The notes under the pieces are model-generated. The model was not told the origin of the DNA. It made no database searches and was given only the letters and a program-made list of their open reading frames with translations. This document shows, one piece after another, positions 43,843-55,102 of a DNA stretch of 64,000 nucleotides. Origin of the DNA: Melitaea cinxia (Eukaryota > Arthropoda > Insecta > Lepidoptera > Nymphalidae); the NCBI RefSeq assembly GCF_905220565.1, contig NC_059409.1:5401501-5465500 (forward strand), read 5' to 3'. How positions within the stretch are numbered: the stretch's first letter is position 1; the number at the start of each line of letters is the position of its first letter. The position numbers and the translations under genes are program-made.

Positions 43843-45136
43843 AAGTAATTGTAATTGAAAGTTGTATAATTCGAAGTCGATTTTCTGAATGCACAATAGG
43901 CTTGGTATCTATTTTAATCTTAAAACGATTATTTCGGTTTTTTAACATCTTACAATATTATTTATAAATTTCAAGTAATATTGTAGGTTTTAAAATAATT
44001 TCGTTATGACTAATGGAAACTTTTGCAATGTATGTAATACATAACTATTCTTAGAACGTTCAAAGATATACATCTACTTTATTTTTCGCTAATCGTTTTA
44101 TATCAGATAATTTTAGATAACAAAATAATTATCGTGTATTGTGTACTTTAATTAAAAGGTAATGATGAACTATTATATTTTTAATTTTAGCTTCTGTTAT
44201 ATTATGATGCAAGTCATGCAAAATATAAATTTTAAATTACAACTTATCGCGCAAATATTAAGAATTATATCCTTAAACTTTTGCTACATAAAATTTAACC
44301 TTTTAATTAAGTGTAATAAAAAGGTTAATATATCTAGGCATGGACCATACATTATTACGATCATAGGTATAACGAAATTATTCTAAAACGAATATGGAAG
44401 AAACTTTTTAAACGTTAATTTACCTTCAAATTTCATTCCTCTTCACAAGCTTCAGCTTTTCTTGATCGTATCGCAACAAGCGCGACCGAAGTGATATTTA
44501 AGTGTTCAAAGGTTTTTGTTTGTCTGGTTCTTGGACATTATTTTATTATCTCCCATTTAAAACTTTATAATTTCAACTTAAAATACTCCTAAAGTATACA
44601 TTCTAAAAATTTAATTTATCACAGTTTTATACTTTATATGGGAAATAATGAATGCGACTATCAATAACAGTGGGCGCGGTGTGTTTTCTAGAAACAATGT
44701 GTATACGATAGAGTGCTAAAAATATGACGTTATTATGACATTTAGAAGTGTTTCTATTTGATCTATCTGTACATAATTGTTATATCCGCTTATATATTGC
44801 GTGACCAATTAAAATATTAAGTAGATTTCATTTAAAAAATGCTTGAAGAATACAATTTTATTATTAGTTATGATTATGATTCTCAAAGATGGCCACTTCT
44901 AACAAATTGCACGTTAAACTGCTTTTTTTTCGAATATACATACATATACATATATATGTAACTACTAACATTTTATCACCTCCGTTTTCTATATGAAGGT
45001 ATTAATGTCAACCGTTTGTTCCATAGCTAAGCGGCGAGGAAGCCTCGGACAGCCGCTCGTAACGCCCGCATCACGTTTCTCATTACGCACGCCGCGTCCG
45101 CGACCAGCGCGCTACGTGTTCGCGATACGTGCCCGC

Positions 45137-45216
45137 GACACGCGACACGTGCTCGTGACACGCGACACGTGCTCGTGACACGCGACACGTGCTCGTGACA
45201 CGCGACACGTGCTCGT
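45137..45216. repeat. 20-bp tandem array with one CACGTG per unit
   Basis: Four identical copies of GACACGCGACACGTGCTCGT with partial units on both sides (45131-45231). CACGTG starts at 45146, 45166, 45186 and 45206. Confidence 0.9.
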
Positions 45217-46615
45217 GACACGCGACGCGCGCCCGAGCCCCCAGGCCGGTCCCCCGGACGCCGCATATTTCTCACGATGCTTGCTGCCGTAAGCTTTGCT
45301 AATGACGAAATTGTGTCGAGCGGCCGCACTGACGACTGTCAACTGTTTGTTATTATTTTGTTGCGTACAAAAAACGTTATTTAAGACTGTTCGATATTTG
45401 AGTGTTGAATTGTTCGCCTTCGTCTGATGTCGTATTTATCACTCGTCCCCCAGCGAGTGAAGATGTTTTATCCGAGTATGATACGATCCCACCCCGACGT
45501 GTAATTGTTGTATCTTGAAACGATTATAAATTTAAAACGTTTTATGAAATTCTAAATGCGACGCTATTTATGAATAGAGGATTTTTTAGTGTTTAATTCA
45601 GATGGAAAAATATATATTATTTATTTATATACGTATATCATATATGTAACTGATAAATTATAGTGTAAATTCGTTTGAACTAGAAATGTATGATGTTCGA
45701 TCGAACCGAGAAGTAAAGTATCCTAGATGTTTTATTATACTACTGACGACGACCAAGCAGAGATCGAGACGGAATTCTAATCGCATTTGATAATAGACGA
45801 GATATATATAGATATGATTGTAACCGCATTTACAACCTATAGTTAATTTATCCACTGGATGTCGTTTTATTGATTGACTTGGTCGCGCCGGAGCCGATGT
45901 CGTCTCCTCGCGCGACGCGCTACGTAATTGAATAGAATTAATTTCCATTGTGAAGTGTCTTCGTACGAACTTCGACGTCGCTGTCGGCCAACAAGTGCCG
46001 CTTTTTAAAAGTTTAAATTTATATCAGATATTTCTTGATAGATCCTTGGTAATGTTAAGAAGTGCGTAGTCTAGGTGGTAGCGGGTACGGTGCGTACCGC
46101 GGACAGCGATATTGAAGTGTATCTTTATGATAAAGAGAGTTGTAAGTATGCTTTATGCCTCATATCGTGCTTTTAAAGAGATAATGTCTTTATATTATTA
46201 TATTTTTTATCTAATAATTATTTTACTGCCAACATTTCACAAATTTAATAATTTACTTATTCGTACCTACGTTTGAATTTCACCATTATTAGATAAGATT
46301 ATTACGATCACACATTTTTAGTTCTGTTTTTATTTTTGTCTTAGTTTATAATTATTGTATAGACTGCGCGTGTGTGGGTGTGAGTGTCGAATATGTAATT
46401 CTGCGCCTGCGCCTCCTGTCACACTACCGCATGTATAACTATGTTTAAATATATTATTTCAAAATTTTACTTTTTTGAGGAAAATATAATAAATAATGTT
46501 TTCAAATAATACTGTATTTTAAATTTTAACCTATTCCCCCGTACACAATACTGAAATTAAAGTACAGTTATCCGGATACTTGAAACGTTGTAACGACAAG
46601 ATATCACATTCCTTC

Positions 46616-46655
46616 TGATGATAAAAGATAAATTCGTCAAACTTCAAGATAAATA
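46616..46655 (+). promoter_or_regulatory. GATA-motif cluster upstream of protease homologue
   Basis: TGATAA at 46618-46623, AGATAA near 46627 and AGATAA near 46648 lie 110-140 bases before the ATG at 46757. GATA factors drive many insect midgut enzymes; use here is an inference. Confidence 0.35.
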
Positions 46656-46756
46656 GTTTCTCATCCTAATTTCACAGTGACGCACCGAATGTAGTTTATA
46701 GTAGTCAACATTAGAAACTGTTAATAATATTTTTTATTAAATATAATTTCTCAAAA

Positions 46757-49700
46757 ATGTGTAAATGTACTGTATTAGTTAATGTTGCACTTTTGTTTTT
46801 AATAAATGCTTCGAGAGCTTGTATCCATGAACCCTGTGACAGACAAGCAAATGAAAGGATTCTGGGAGGCGATATGAGTCAGCGCAATTCTAGGCCATTT
46901 CAAGTATGCTGGTTTGTACTTTAGCATAAAAATGAATTTAAATTAAGTACTATAAACACGCGTGGAAATAAAATAGGTTTGAGAGGAAATTGTAATAATT
47001 TTAGTATGTAGTACTTGTTAGATGTAACAAGGTAAAATTCTGTTAGTTTAATTGACGTTAAAATGATAGTTATAAATAATTTCTTGTTCTTAATTATCTG
47101 ATTAAAGTTAAATGTAGACACATTTTTTAAACTTATTTGTACAAAAAACAAAATAGTATAAAGTTTAATGGGAATTTAGGCGGGATCAAGGCCCACATAA
47201 ACCAGCCAGCTAAGGGGGCAAAAAGTTGGCTTAACTTTGAATTGAATCGACTATCTTCACAATTCCTAACTTTGACCAAACCAAATGTTAAACCGCGATC
47301 GATTTTAATACTCTATATTGTCTTATTCGGTGAGAGGCTCCATTTTGTGTTTTAAGCTTAAACTTATAGGTAAATAACTTATTAGTAAATAAAGTAGTTT
47401 AATTAATTTAAGTGAATCGTTGAAGACAAGCAAACTGAAAAATATTTAATTATTAAATACAGTTTCCTTTATTTACTCTTCTACCAAATAAAAGTACTTA
47501 GGTATCTGCTTTTTCAGCGGTGGCATTTTATATACCTATTCTCTCAGTTTTCCAACTATTTTTATTTCCAATAAAAATTCAGATAGCTTGTGCAATCGGA
47601 TAGTGTCATTTTCGCATAATAATTCACCAAGAACTGATTTATATCTGTCATAAATACAAGCGATGGCTGTCATGTCTGAATAACATCCGACATAAGTACA
47701 TCATAATGTAATTGTGTCCACGGATACGAATACATTTCTGTATATAAATAAATAAATAAAAATACATAAATAAAATTAAATGTAGGTATACAAAAACAAA
47801 TAGGTTTAAGTACACCTGAAAGACTCCATTGCCATGAAAAAAAAATGACGAATTAATTTTATTGCGGATGATTATTTGCGAACATACTTTATGGACGACC
47901 CCTAAACAATTCACAAGTTAACTATCTACTATGGCAGGTGGTTTGGTGACCGTAGGGCTGACTTTGTCGCACCGAAGACCCGTCTTCGGCCTAAGTATTT
48001 CAAAGCCAGCAGTTGGTTATCCCGCTATCGGTCGGCTTCATAAGTTCCAAAGTGGTAGGGGAACTGTGTTATCCCTTAGTCGCCTCTCACGACACCCACG
48101 GGAAGAGAGAGGGTGGCTATATTCTTTAATGCCGTGGCCACACAGCATATGTGCGTTTACCCATAACAAACCCCTTTATATTAGTGTCGAGTTTCCAGAG
48201 TAAACATCAATACAAGTATTGGGACCCTAGGGGTAGAGATTACAAACGAGGTCCAATTCCGGGGCCGAATTCGCTGCAAAAAAACTGGAATTACTTACCC
48301 GAGCACTCTAGTTTGGCGGTTTTTAAGCATTGAGTGTACCTATAGACATATTTTCCCTAAAGACTAGCAACGCACCCACTACTCTTCTAATGTTGCAGAT
48401 GTCCATGGGCAAAGGTAGCCGTTTAACATCAGATGGCTCCGTCCGCTCGTTTGTCCCCTGTTAAAAAAAAAACTACTTTAAATATAATTTCATAAATCAG
48501 GTAGCTCTATATCTACGCGTGGGCGCGTTAGGTGAAATAGGATTTTGCGGCGGGTCTCTAATACACCAGCAGTGGATCCTGACCGCCGCGCACTGCTGCT
48601 TCCACGGAGAAGACGAAGTGACACATGCGCAGGTTAGGTCTCAAACATTTCTGGATTTTAACATTTTATTTTAAGTTTATTGGTTTTTTTAATAGGTACA
48701 CATAATGAATCAGCCTATTATTTGGAAATTTATGAATAATATACCTATTAATGTATTGTTTTAAACTGAATGAAAGAAGCGTAACACTTTTTAAATATTT
48801 TAATGTTTTTTTTTGTGTCTAACGCTCCTTTATCTTGATTACTCTATTGGTGATTATATATATGTAGATATGTTAAAGGAATGATAATATATAAAATATT
48901 TTCATAATCAAAATCTAAAGCTAACTTAATAACAACTGCAAACAATCTAAATTAAATTAAAAAGCTTAGTTACTTTTTAATTTTAATTAATTTTATTAAA
49001 AATCAAACAATCAAAATGTAAACTTATTATTTTTTAAAGGCTGTGCTAGGAGCCTACTCCCTGTACGATCGTTATGAAAACGGGCGTCGTATGATCACCA
49101 TTGATGAAATCATCGTACATCCGAATTGGGACTCGAGCACTTTCGCTAACGATCTCGCCCTGTTAAGATTGGCGAATGTGGTGCAAAGTTCCGGTACTTA
49201 GCTTGTACTATTCCGCTTCTTAATTACTTTTTCTACTTGTTTGTCATATTTTATAGTTGTTTATAAACCGTGTCCTAAAATTTAACATGAAATTCGTTTG
49301 AACAATCGTCTTGAAAAATCGTTGATTAAAAACATTATTGTACCTACTAAAATTATAGTACCTATTAAAAATTTACATACTATATATATTAATCGTGCGT
49401 ACATCCGTACTATAAATATTAATTGTACATGTATTAGTAGAAATGTAACGTGTATATATCTCAGACTCGGAGCGGGAATCAAACCCACCACCCTCGGACC
49501 AGAAAGCAGAGCACTGCGCCAATGGGTCAATATATATATATATTTACGATGTTATGAAAAAAATTACATTATTTCAGTTAATTTATTATGACTGGATTAA
49601 AGCAATATATTAAAAAAATTCCTCAGAAACAATTGGTATCGTCCGCTTGCCGTATCTAGACATGGTTGCATCCAACTTTGCTGGTCTCGGCGCTATCATA

Positions 49701-51133
49701 TCTGGGTGGGGAATTGCAACCGACGGTAAGATTACTATTTTATTTAATCGTAATTAAGAAATAAAAAATGTTCTATTGTTAAGTAGAAACGTTAGTCCTT
49801 AAAGGAAAAGCATAGACCAAAAAGCCGGCTTTGTTCTTATTTCGCGTAAAACGGAAAGAAAAAATAATAATAATAAATGAAATTAGTTTTCACTATAACA
49901 TACACACTTTGTTTCTTCCAGGGGTCACATTTGTATCACCGACTCTTCGAGAACTGTTGATGACAGTGATAACCGACCCTCTTTGCAATACTACTTACTT
50001 CAACAATTTGCCACCTAACGTTATATGTGGGTTCAGTACATCTTCTGGTACTTGTAAGGTAAGTTGAGTACAATTTATAAAAGTTATTAAGAAAGTCTAT
50101 GTTCGGTTTTCGGAACACAATATAAATGTAACATATAAATATTGTAAAAGGAAACCGTATCATCAAAATACCAAAGCTCTTCGGTGTAACTGGGGATAGG
50201 GTCGGCAACGCGTTTGCAATGCATTTGGTGTTGTAGACGTCTATAAGCTACGGTAATCGCTTACCAGGTGAGCTGTACGCTTGTTTGCCGATCTAGAATC
50301 ATATGAAAAATCACTACACCAAAATATAAAAATTTTCTTTAATGTTACAGCATCAACAGTAATTGAAAATTGTGTTTTGTAATATGATGCTACATTTAGT
50401 GTTCAGTGTTGTATATGGGACATATACTAACGTTGATTCATTCCAAACCAGGAATTTTTTAACATAATTAACATTTAAAACAATTTACATTTTAAGGATA
50501 AAATGAAAAAAAAAAAGATTGTAAAGCGTGACATAGTTTTTAGGCAAATCAAATACAATGCGAGCTCGTTGTTACTCTGGCAAGTTAGTACTCAAATAAC
50601 AATAAAGTAAGATAATTATGTTTTGTGCAGGGTGACAATGGCGGGCCTATGACGATATTTTCAACTGCAACGCAAGAGACAATATTGGTAAGTTCTTAAA
50701 ATTTCTTGGATCTGTTATCGTATAATGAGTAATTATTAGACTCTACCAGATAAACGTTAATTTTGTAAGTAGTATTTATAATCTAAGTCCCACTAACCAC
50801 TCTAACAATAATAAAATAAAACCAATATGTAAAGTGTGGTGATGTACCGACACCGTGCACTAACCGACCTACGCCTTTTTACCCTTACTTACATTATTTA
50901 ATAACTGCTGCTCCACTTGTGTAAATTTAGATAAAATCAGTTAAGTTAACTTACAGATATCTATACTAAAAAAAGAAAAATAAGGTATAGTAATTATTAA
51001 ATATTTTTCGCAGGTGGGTGTAGCAACATTTGTATCATCAAGTGGATGTAATAACAACCTGCCGTCCGTGTTTACTCGCGTGCAGCTCCACTTGGACTGG
51101 ATCCAAGACGTCACAGGGATTGTTCTCGATTAA
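46757..51133 (+). CDS. Chymotrypsin-like serine protease homologue, catalytic Ser replaced by Asn
   Basis: Exons 46757-46903, 48501-48632, 49040-49193, 49627-49725, 49922-50058, 50631-50687, 51014-51133; all phases agree and give 281 residues. ATG is followed by a hydrophobic signal segment (residues 5-16) and a short propeptide with activation site ER|ILGG at 34-35. His is in TAAHC (His80) and Asp in NDLALLRL (Asp131). The GDSGGP motif is GDNGGP (Asn226), so peptide hydrolysis is not expected. The end, ATFVSSSGCNNNLPSVFTRV, resembles brachyurin/collagenase-type chymotrypsins of arthropods. The frame is intact, which argues for a functional homologue (decoy, inhibitor binder or clip-less cofactor) over a decaying pseudogene. 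It shares intron phases with the active paralogue at 55103. Secreted; role inferred only. Confidence 0.92.
47928..48150 (-). mobile_element. Family B element, antisense, in protease homologue intron 1
   Basis: 'ggtttggtgaccgtagggct' to 'taatgccgtggccacacagc', the reverse complement of family B. The open frame over it is repeat-derived. Confidence 0.75.
49463..49527 (-). repeat. tRNA-like SINE head (A box and B box)
   Basis: On the minus strand TGGCGCAGTGC resembles an A box and GGTTTGATTCC a B box at normal tRNA spacing, but the ends do not pair as an acceptor stem, so this is a tRNA-derived SINE piece and not a tRNA gene. Confidence 0.6.
50165..50305 (+). mobile_element. Family D fragment in protease homologue intron
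   Basis: 'gggtcggcaacgcgtttgca' and 'tacggtaatcgcttaccagg' match 21905-22185. Confidence 0.7.
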
Positions 51134-53107
51134 CTAACACTTGATAGGAGCTCACGCAATTCAAAATTCAATTTTATAAAGAACGACGGCTAATGTAACT
51201 TTAATATATGATGAATTAATGATTTAATTTAATTAATTTTTATTTTGTCATTATTTTCAGTGGCAGATTTACAAATACGCCACCACCACCTATTCCTATT
51301 CTTATTATATACTCAGAATCAAGAGAAAATATATTTCAGCTGACCTTTTTTTATATACGAATGTTTCAAAAATAAAATCTAGGCAAAATTTGCCGCCCCC
51401 CAAAATTAGCCATCCTACGCTCCAGCCCACTCAGCCTACTGGTACACCCGCCACCGATTATTTTATTGTATATTATCTGCTAGATTACTGTATTTAGGTA
51501 TAAATATTTTTATCTTATCTATAATTTGTAGCAAGCTATCCGTTTAAAATTCATGCGAGAATGTGATCCGTTTTTTTTTGTATATCAATGTGATCTAAAA
51601 GTATCATATCCCTGTTAAAAAATAGAATTACTTGACAACAAAACGAAGGAAAACATTTTATTTACTTGATCAAATTAAACTTTTTTTCGACGGCTTAAAT
51701 TTCTTAGTGTATCTGTCTGACCATGTCCAATTACACTCGGCTGAAGGGTAGGAAAAAGCGAAAAAATGTCGACAGAACAGTCAAGGCCAATAGGCACTAA
51801 TGAGCTTTTAATGGGTTCAAATATAATACATACTTTAAAAAGTCAATCAAATAATTTTCAGACAATATAAAAAAAGACTAAAGTTGAAAAACTTGCATCA
51901 TGGTTACCATTAATATGAATCCACGATAAGAATCTTCAAGACAACGTTATTTGAATCTTGTAAATGCAGAATACATTTCTGTATTCTGTTCATATGAACA
52001 TTAGATTCGATTTGTTGAAATTAAAGTCATTTTGATTGTAAGCTAGACATAAGATGTTTTTGTCATTTTATACGCTCAGTTAATAAACACTTCAATTATT
52101 ATATGATATATTTATTTAACTTTTATGTTATTGATATTTATAAATTGTAATTTTATACATAATCGTCAATCTAAATGAGCTTATATACAGACAATATTTT
52201 TATCATAATAATATCAACCTTCTGTAGTTAATGGCTTTATCAGTAAAAATTGTTCAATCAAAACGTGTTTTAAATCTCAGTTTGTACCTACCGAGAAACA
52301 ATGTGCTCATACTAGCTGCCAGTCGTACAATATTTATGGTTTGTTTTAAACTTACTGTCAAACTTCGCGTTTAACAGCCCCAAGTATGATAAAAAAATCT
52401 GGGTCCGTATATACCATACACATAATACAAACCGAAAAGTCTAGACATCGACAAATATCTATTTTTTTTATTTATGTTTATTGTTCTGTATATTTTATTT
52501 TATTATCTCCTAAATCAAAATATATCAAAGATAAAATTTAAAATTCTGATGATAAAACTAAGTATATAATAAAAACTATAAATATAATTAAAAGTGTCTG
52601 TGGGAAACGTAATAAGCAAATTTTACCAATTCAATTAATGAGAGAATAGGTTCTACTGGCCTATTCTACCTCCCAAGTGTATTTGTATCGTCATAATTAT
52701 GTCAATAGTGTTACCCATAACTAATGAAACAGGCCCTAAATATCTAATACGTTTCAGACTTACCTAACATTAGGAACAGGGCTAGATTTACGGGAGGGCA
52801 ACCGGGACTACAGCCCCATGGCCATAAAAGAGGGGCCCCAACAATTGAGACTTCGGAAATTCAGACTATTACTTAAATACTAGTAAACAACTTTTTCTTT
52901 CATATTTCATATTTTCATAGAAGGGTTTCGCGTTTTACCTCCTAAAAAATTGTCCATTTTATTGGAAAATAATTTTGGGCCAAGGGGCCTCCACTCCTTT
53001 GTTGACCTGAGGCCTCCAGTCGTCTAAACCCAACTCTGATAAGGAGCTATGTTAGATCATCACACAACTACTCTTCAGTAATTCGTTCGATTACATGTTC
53101 TTTTTTT

Positions 53108-53699
53108 AACCGAATTCCAAAAAAGGAGGAGGTTCTCAATTCGACTGTATTTTTTTTTATTTTTTTTTTATGTATGTTACATCAGAACTTTTGACCGGGT
53201 GGACCGATTTCGACAAATTTTTTTTTAATCGAAAGGTGGTGTGTGCCAATGGGACCACCCATTTAAATTTATTTGAGATCTAACTACTAGTTTTCGAGTT
53301 ATATCTAATAATGCGTTTTTACTTGACGCTTTTTTCGTCGACCTACGTTGTATTATACCGCATCACTTTCTACTGGATGTACCGATTTTGATATTTCGTT
53401 TTTTGTTGGAAAGGAGATATCCCTAGTTTGGTACCATGATAAGGAAACCAGGATTTGATGATGGGATCCCAGAGAAATCGAGGGGAAACTCTCGAAAATC
53501 CGCAATAACTTTTTACTGGGTGTACCGATTTTGATAATTTTTAATTTTATCGAAAGCGGATGTTTATCATGTGGTCACATTTAAATTTTATCGAGATCTG
53601 TTATCTACTTTTTAAGTAATCTTTTATAACGCGTAGTTACTTGACTATTTTTTTCGTCGATCTACGTTGTATTACTCGTCGATGTAATTGAAGTCGGTT
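53108..53699 (+). mobile_element. Family A terminal-inverted-repeat element, fullest copy
   Basis: The left end AACCGAATTCCAAAAAAGGA and right end GAAGTCGGTT are inverted (AACCGACTTC). Two internal blocks repeat 'accgattttgata' and 'tttttcgtcga(t/c)ctacgttg'. No coding capacity seen. Confidence 0.75.
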
Positions 53700-54621
53700 T
53701 TTTTTTCGTTTGCGAGCAAACACAATTATCGATTAAATGTGATGTTTTGTTGATGTTTATTGACGCATGATTTAAAAACACGAGACTTTCGTTAATTCAG
53801 GATATGCATCAATGTTATCAAGTTCATGTGATTGATTACAAATTTGATAAGAATAAATAAATTTCATATTTTACATACGGTATATACACAAAATTACTAA
53901 TAATATAAAGTAGAAAGTTTTCAGTTTACTTGCAGGTTTGTAGGGAATAATTTTTAAAACTACTAAACTAATTTTGAAATACACCGCTATTGAACAAAAG
54001 GCCCATTCTCCGTATAGGAGAAGAATATTATGAAATTCTAATTTTATTAATAGAAGTTGTTTTCAAAATATTTCAATTTTATTTTTATACTGTATTAGTT
54101 CACTTATTATATAACTTATTCAGTACAATTTTTGCATAAGAAAACGTACAATTTCGGTTAATATCAAAGCAGTTGATCCTCGTCAATATCATAAGAATAC
54201 GTAATTCAAAATATTTTGATATCCACATTCTGTTTTTATTTCGTTAATGATTTTCTGTAACAAGTATGTTAAAAATTGCGTATTTTGCTTTGTTATTTAA
54301 CTTTTGTTACGGAACCATCATTATGTAACCAATATGTATTCCTACATTGCAAATTTAACGTTTTATCAGAGCCACGGCAAAACAAAGACGACATGTGGGC
54401 TTGTATTCATAACTTTGTAAAAAAAATACAAGAGACAATATTCTTTACTCACTTACACTTACTTACATTCGTACATCCCAGGATTTACAAAAGATGTTTA
54501 GTAAACGTATCTTACTATCAAACTTTTGATAATGACACTTTATCTGAATATTAATGCTATTTTGATCTTGTCGAAATACTGGCTACTTAATGAATTTTGA
54601 TATAAGGAGACTAAATTATTT

Positions 54622-54815
54622 AGGAACTAGCTTTTACCTGCAGCTTCACCCGCATTGAAAGCTATTAAATAAGTATTAGAGACAGATTTTATCTTTCCTA
54701 TGTTACTTCTAATTCCTCCAATAATATGTATACAAAGTTTTATGATGATCGGTTAAGTAGGTTTCGCGTGAAAGCGTAACAAACAAACTTACATTTACAT
54801 TTATAATATTAGTAG
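54622..54815 (+). repeat. Retroelement tail
   Basis: 'actagcttttacctgcagct', later 'tatgatgatcggttaagtag', and ending 'tataatattagtaggggga', a frequent lepidopteran interspersed end. Confidence 0.5.
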
Positions 54816-55050
54816 GGGGATAGCATTGGATACTAAATGAAATGGAGGGGATACTAGATGAGATTCGTTGTAGCGGAATAGTACTCATAAATGTAAACTT
54901 AGGTGAAACCGCAAGCGATGTCTTGTATAGTAAATTATAGATAAACAAACGTAATCGCTTATCATTTATAAAATTAATAATGAATAATAATTATCCTGGA
55001 TTAAATCACATATCACTGATTTCTGATACGATACATCGATAAGATGTACC

Positions 55051-55057
55051 TATATAA
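55051..55057 (+). promoter_or_regulatory. TATA box and GATA motifs of active protease gene
   Basis: TATATAA stands 46 bases before the ATG at 55103, a fitting distance for a short leader. Just upstream, GATA cores occur near 55025, 55030 and 55038 (the last CGATAAG), and TTATCA near 54960. Confidence 0.55.
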
Positions 55058-55102
55058 ATGTATAAAAAAATATTTGTTGTACTGCTGGTGCGTTGGTAAA
55101 AA

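Larger units (their letters stand above)
43307..46510 (+). other. Beta-spectrin 3' UTR and downstream region
   Basis: No protein gene seen. It holds a 13-base C run near 43330, a MITE (43451-43692), AATAAA at 43837-43842, a GC-rich CpG block 45010-45340 with a 20-bp tandem array, and AATAAA at 46488-46493. Which signal ends the transcript cannot be told from sequence; the region may include a second terminal exon starting at 45027. Confidence 0.5.
51134..55050. other. Intergenic DNA between the two protease genes
   Basis: No protease exon or other gene seen. It holds an unclassified GC-richer repeat-like block (52740-53050), the family A element at 53108 and a retroelement tail at 54622-54815. 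The remainder is AT-rich. Confidence 0.6.

Noticed and set aside
45131..45231. CRISPR-like array
   Set aside because: Units are contiguous 20-bp repeats without spacers, in eukaryotic DNA.
49463..49527. tRNA gene on the minus strand
   Set aside because: A and B boxes are present, but the acceptor stem does not pair, so it is a SINE head.
54276..54554. 92-codon frame between the protease genes
   Set aside because: TTG start, no protease motif, no splice context.
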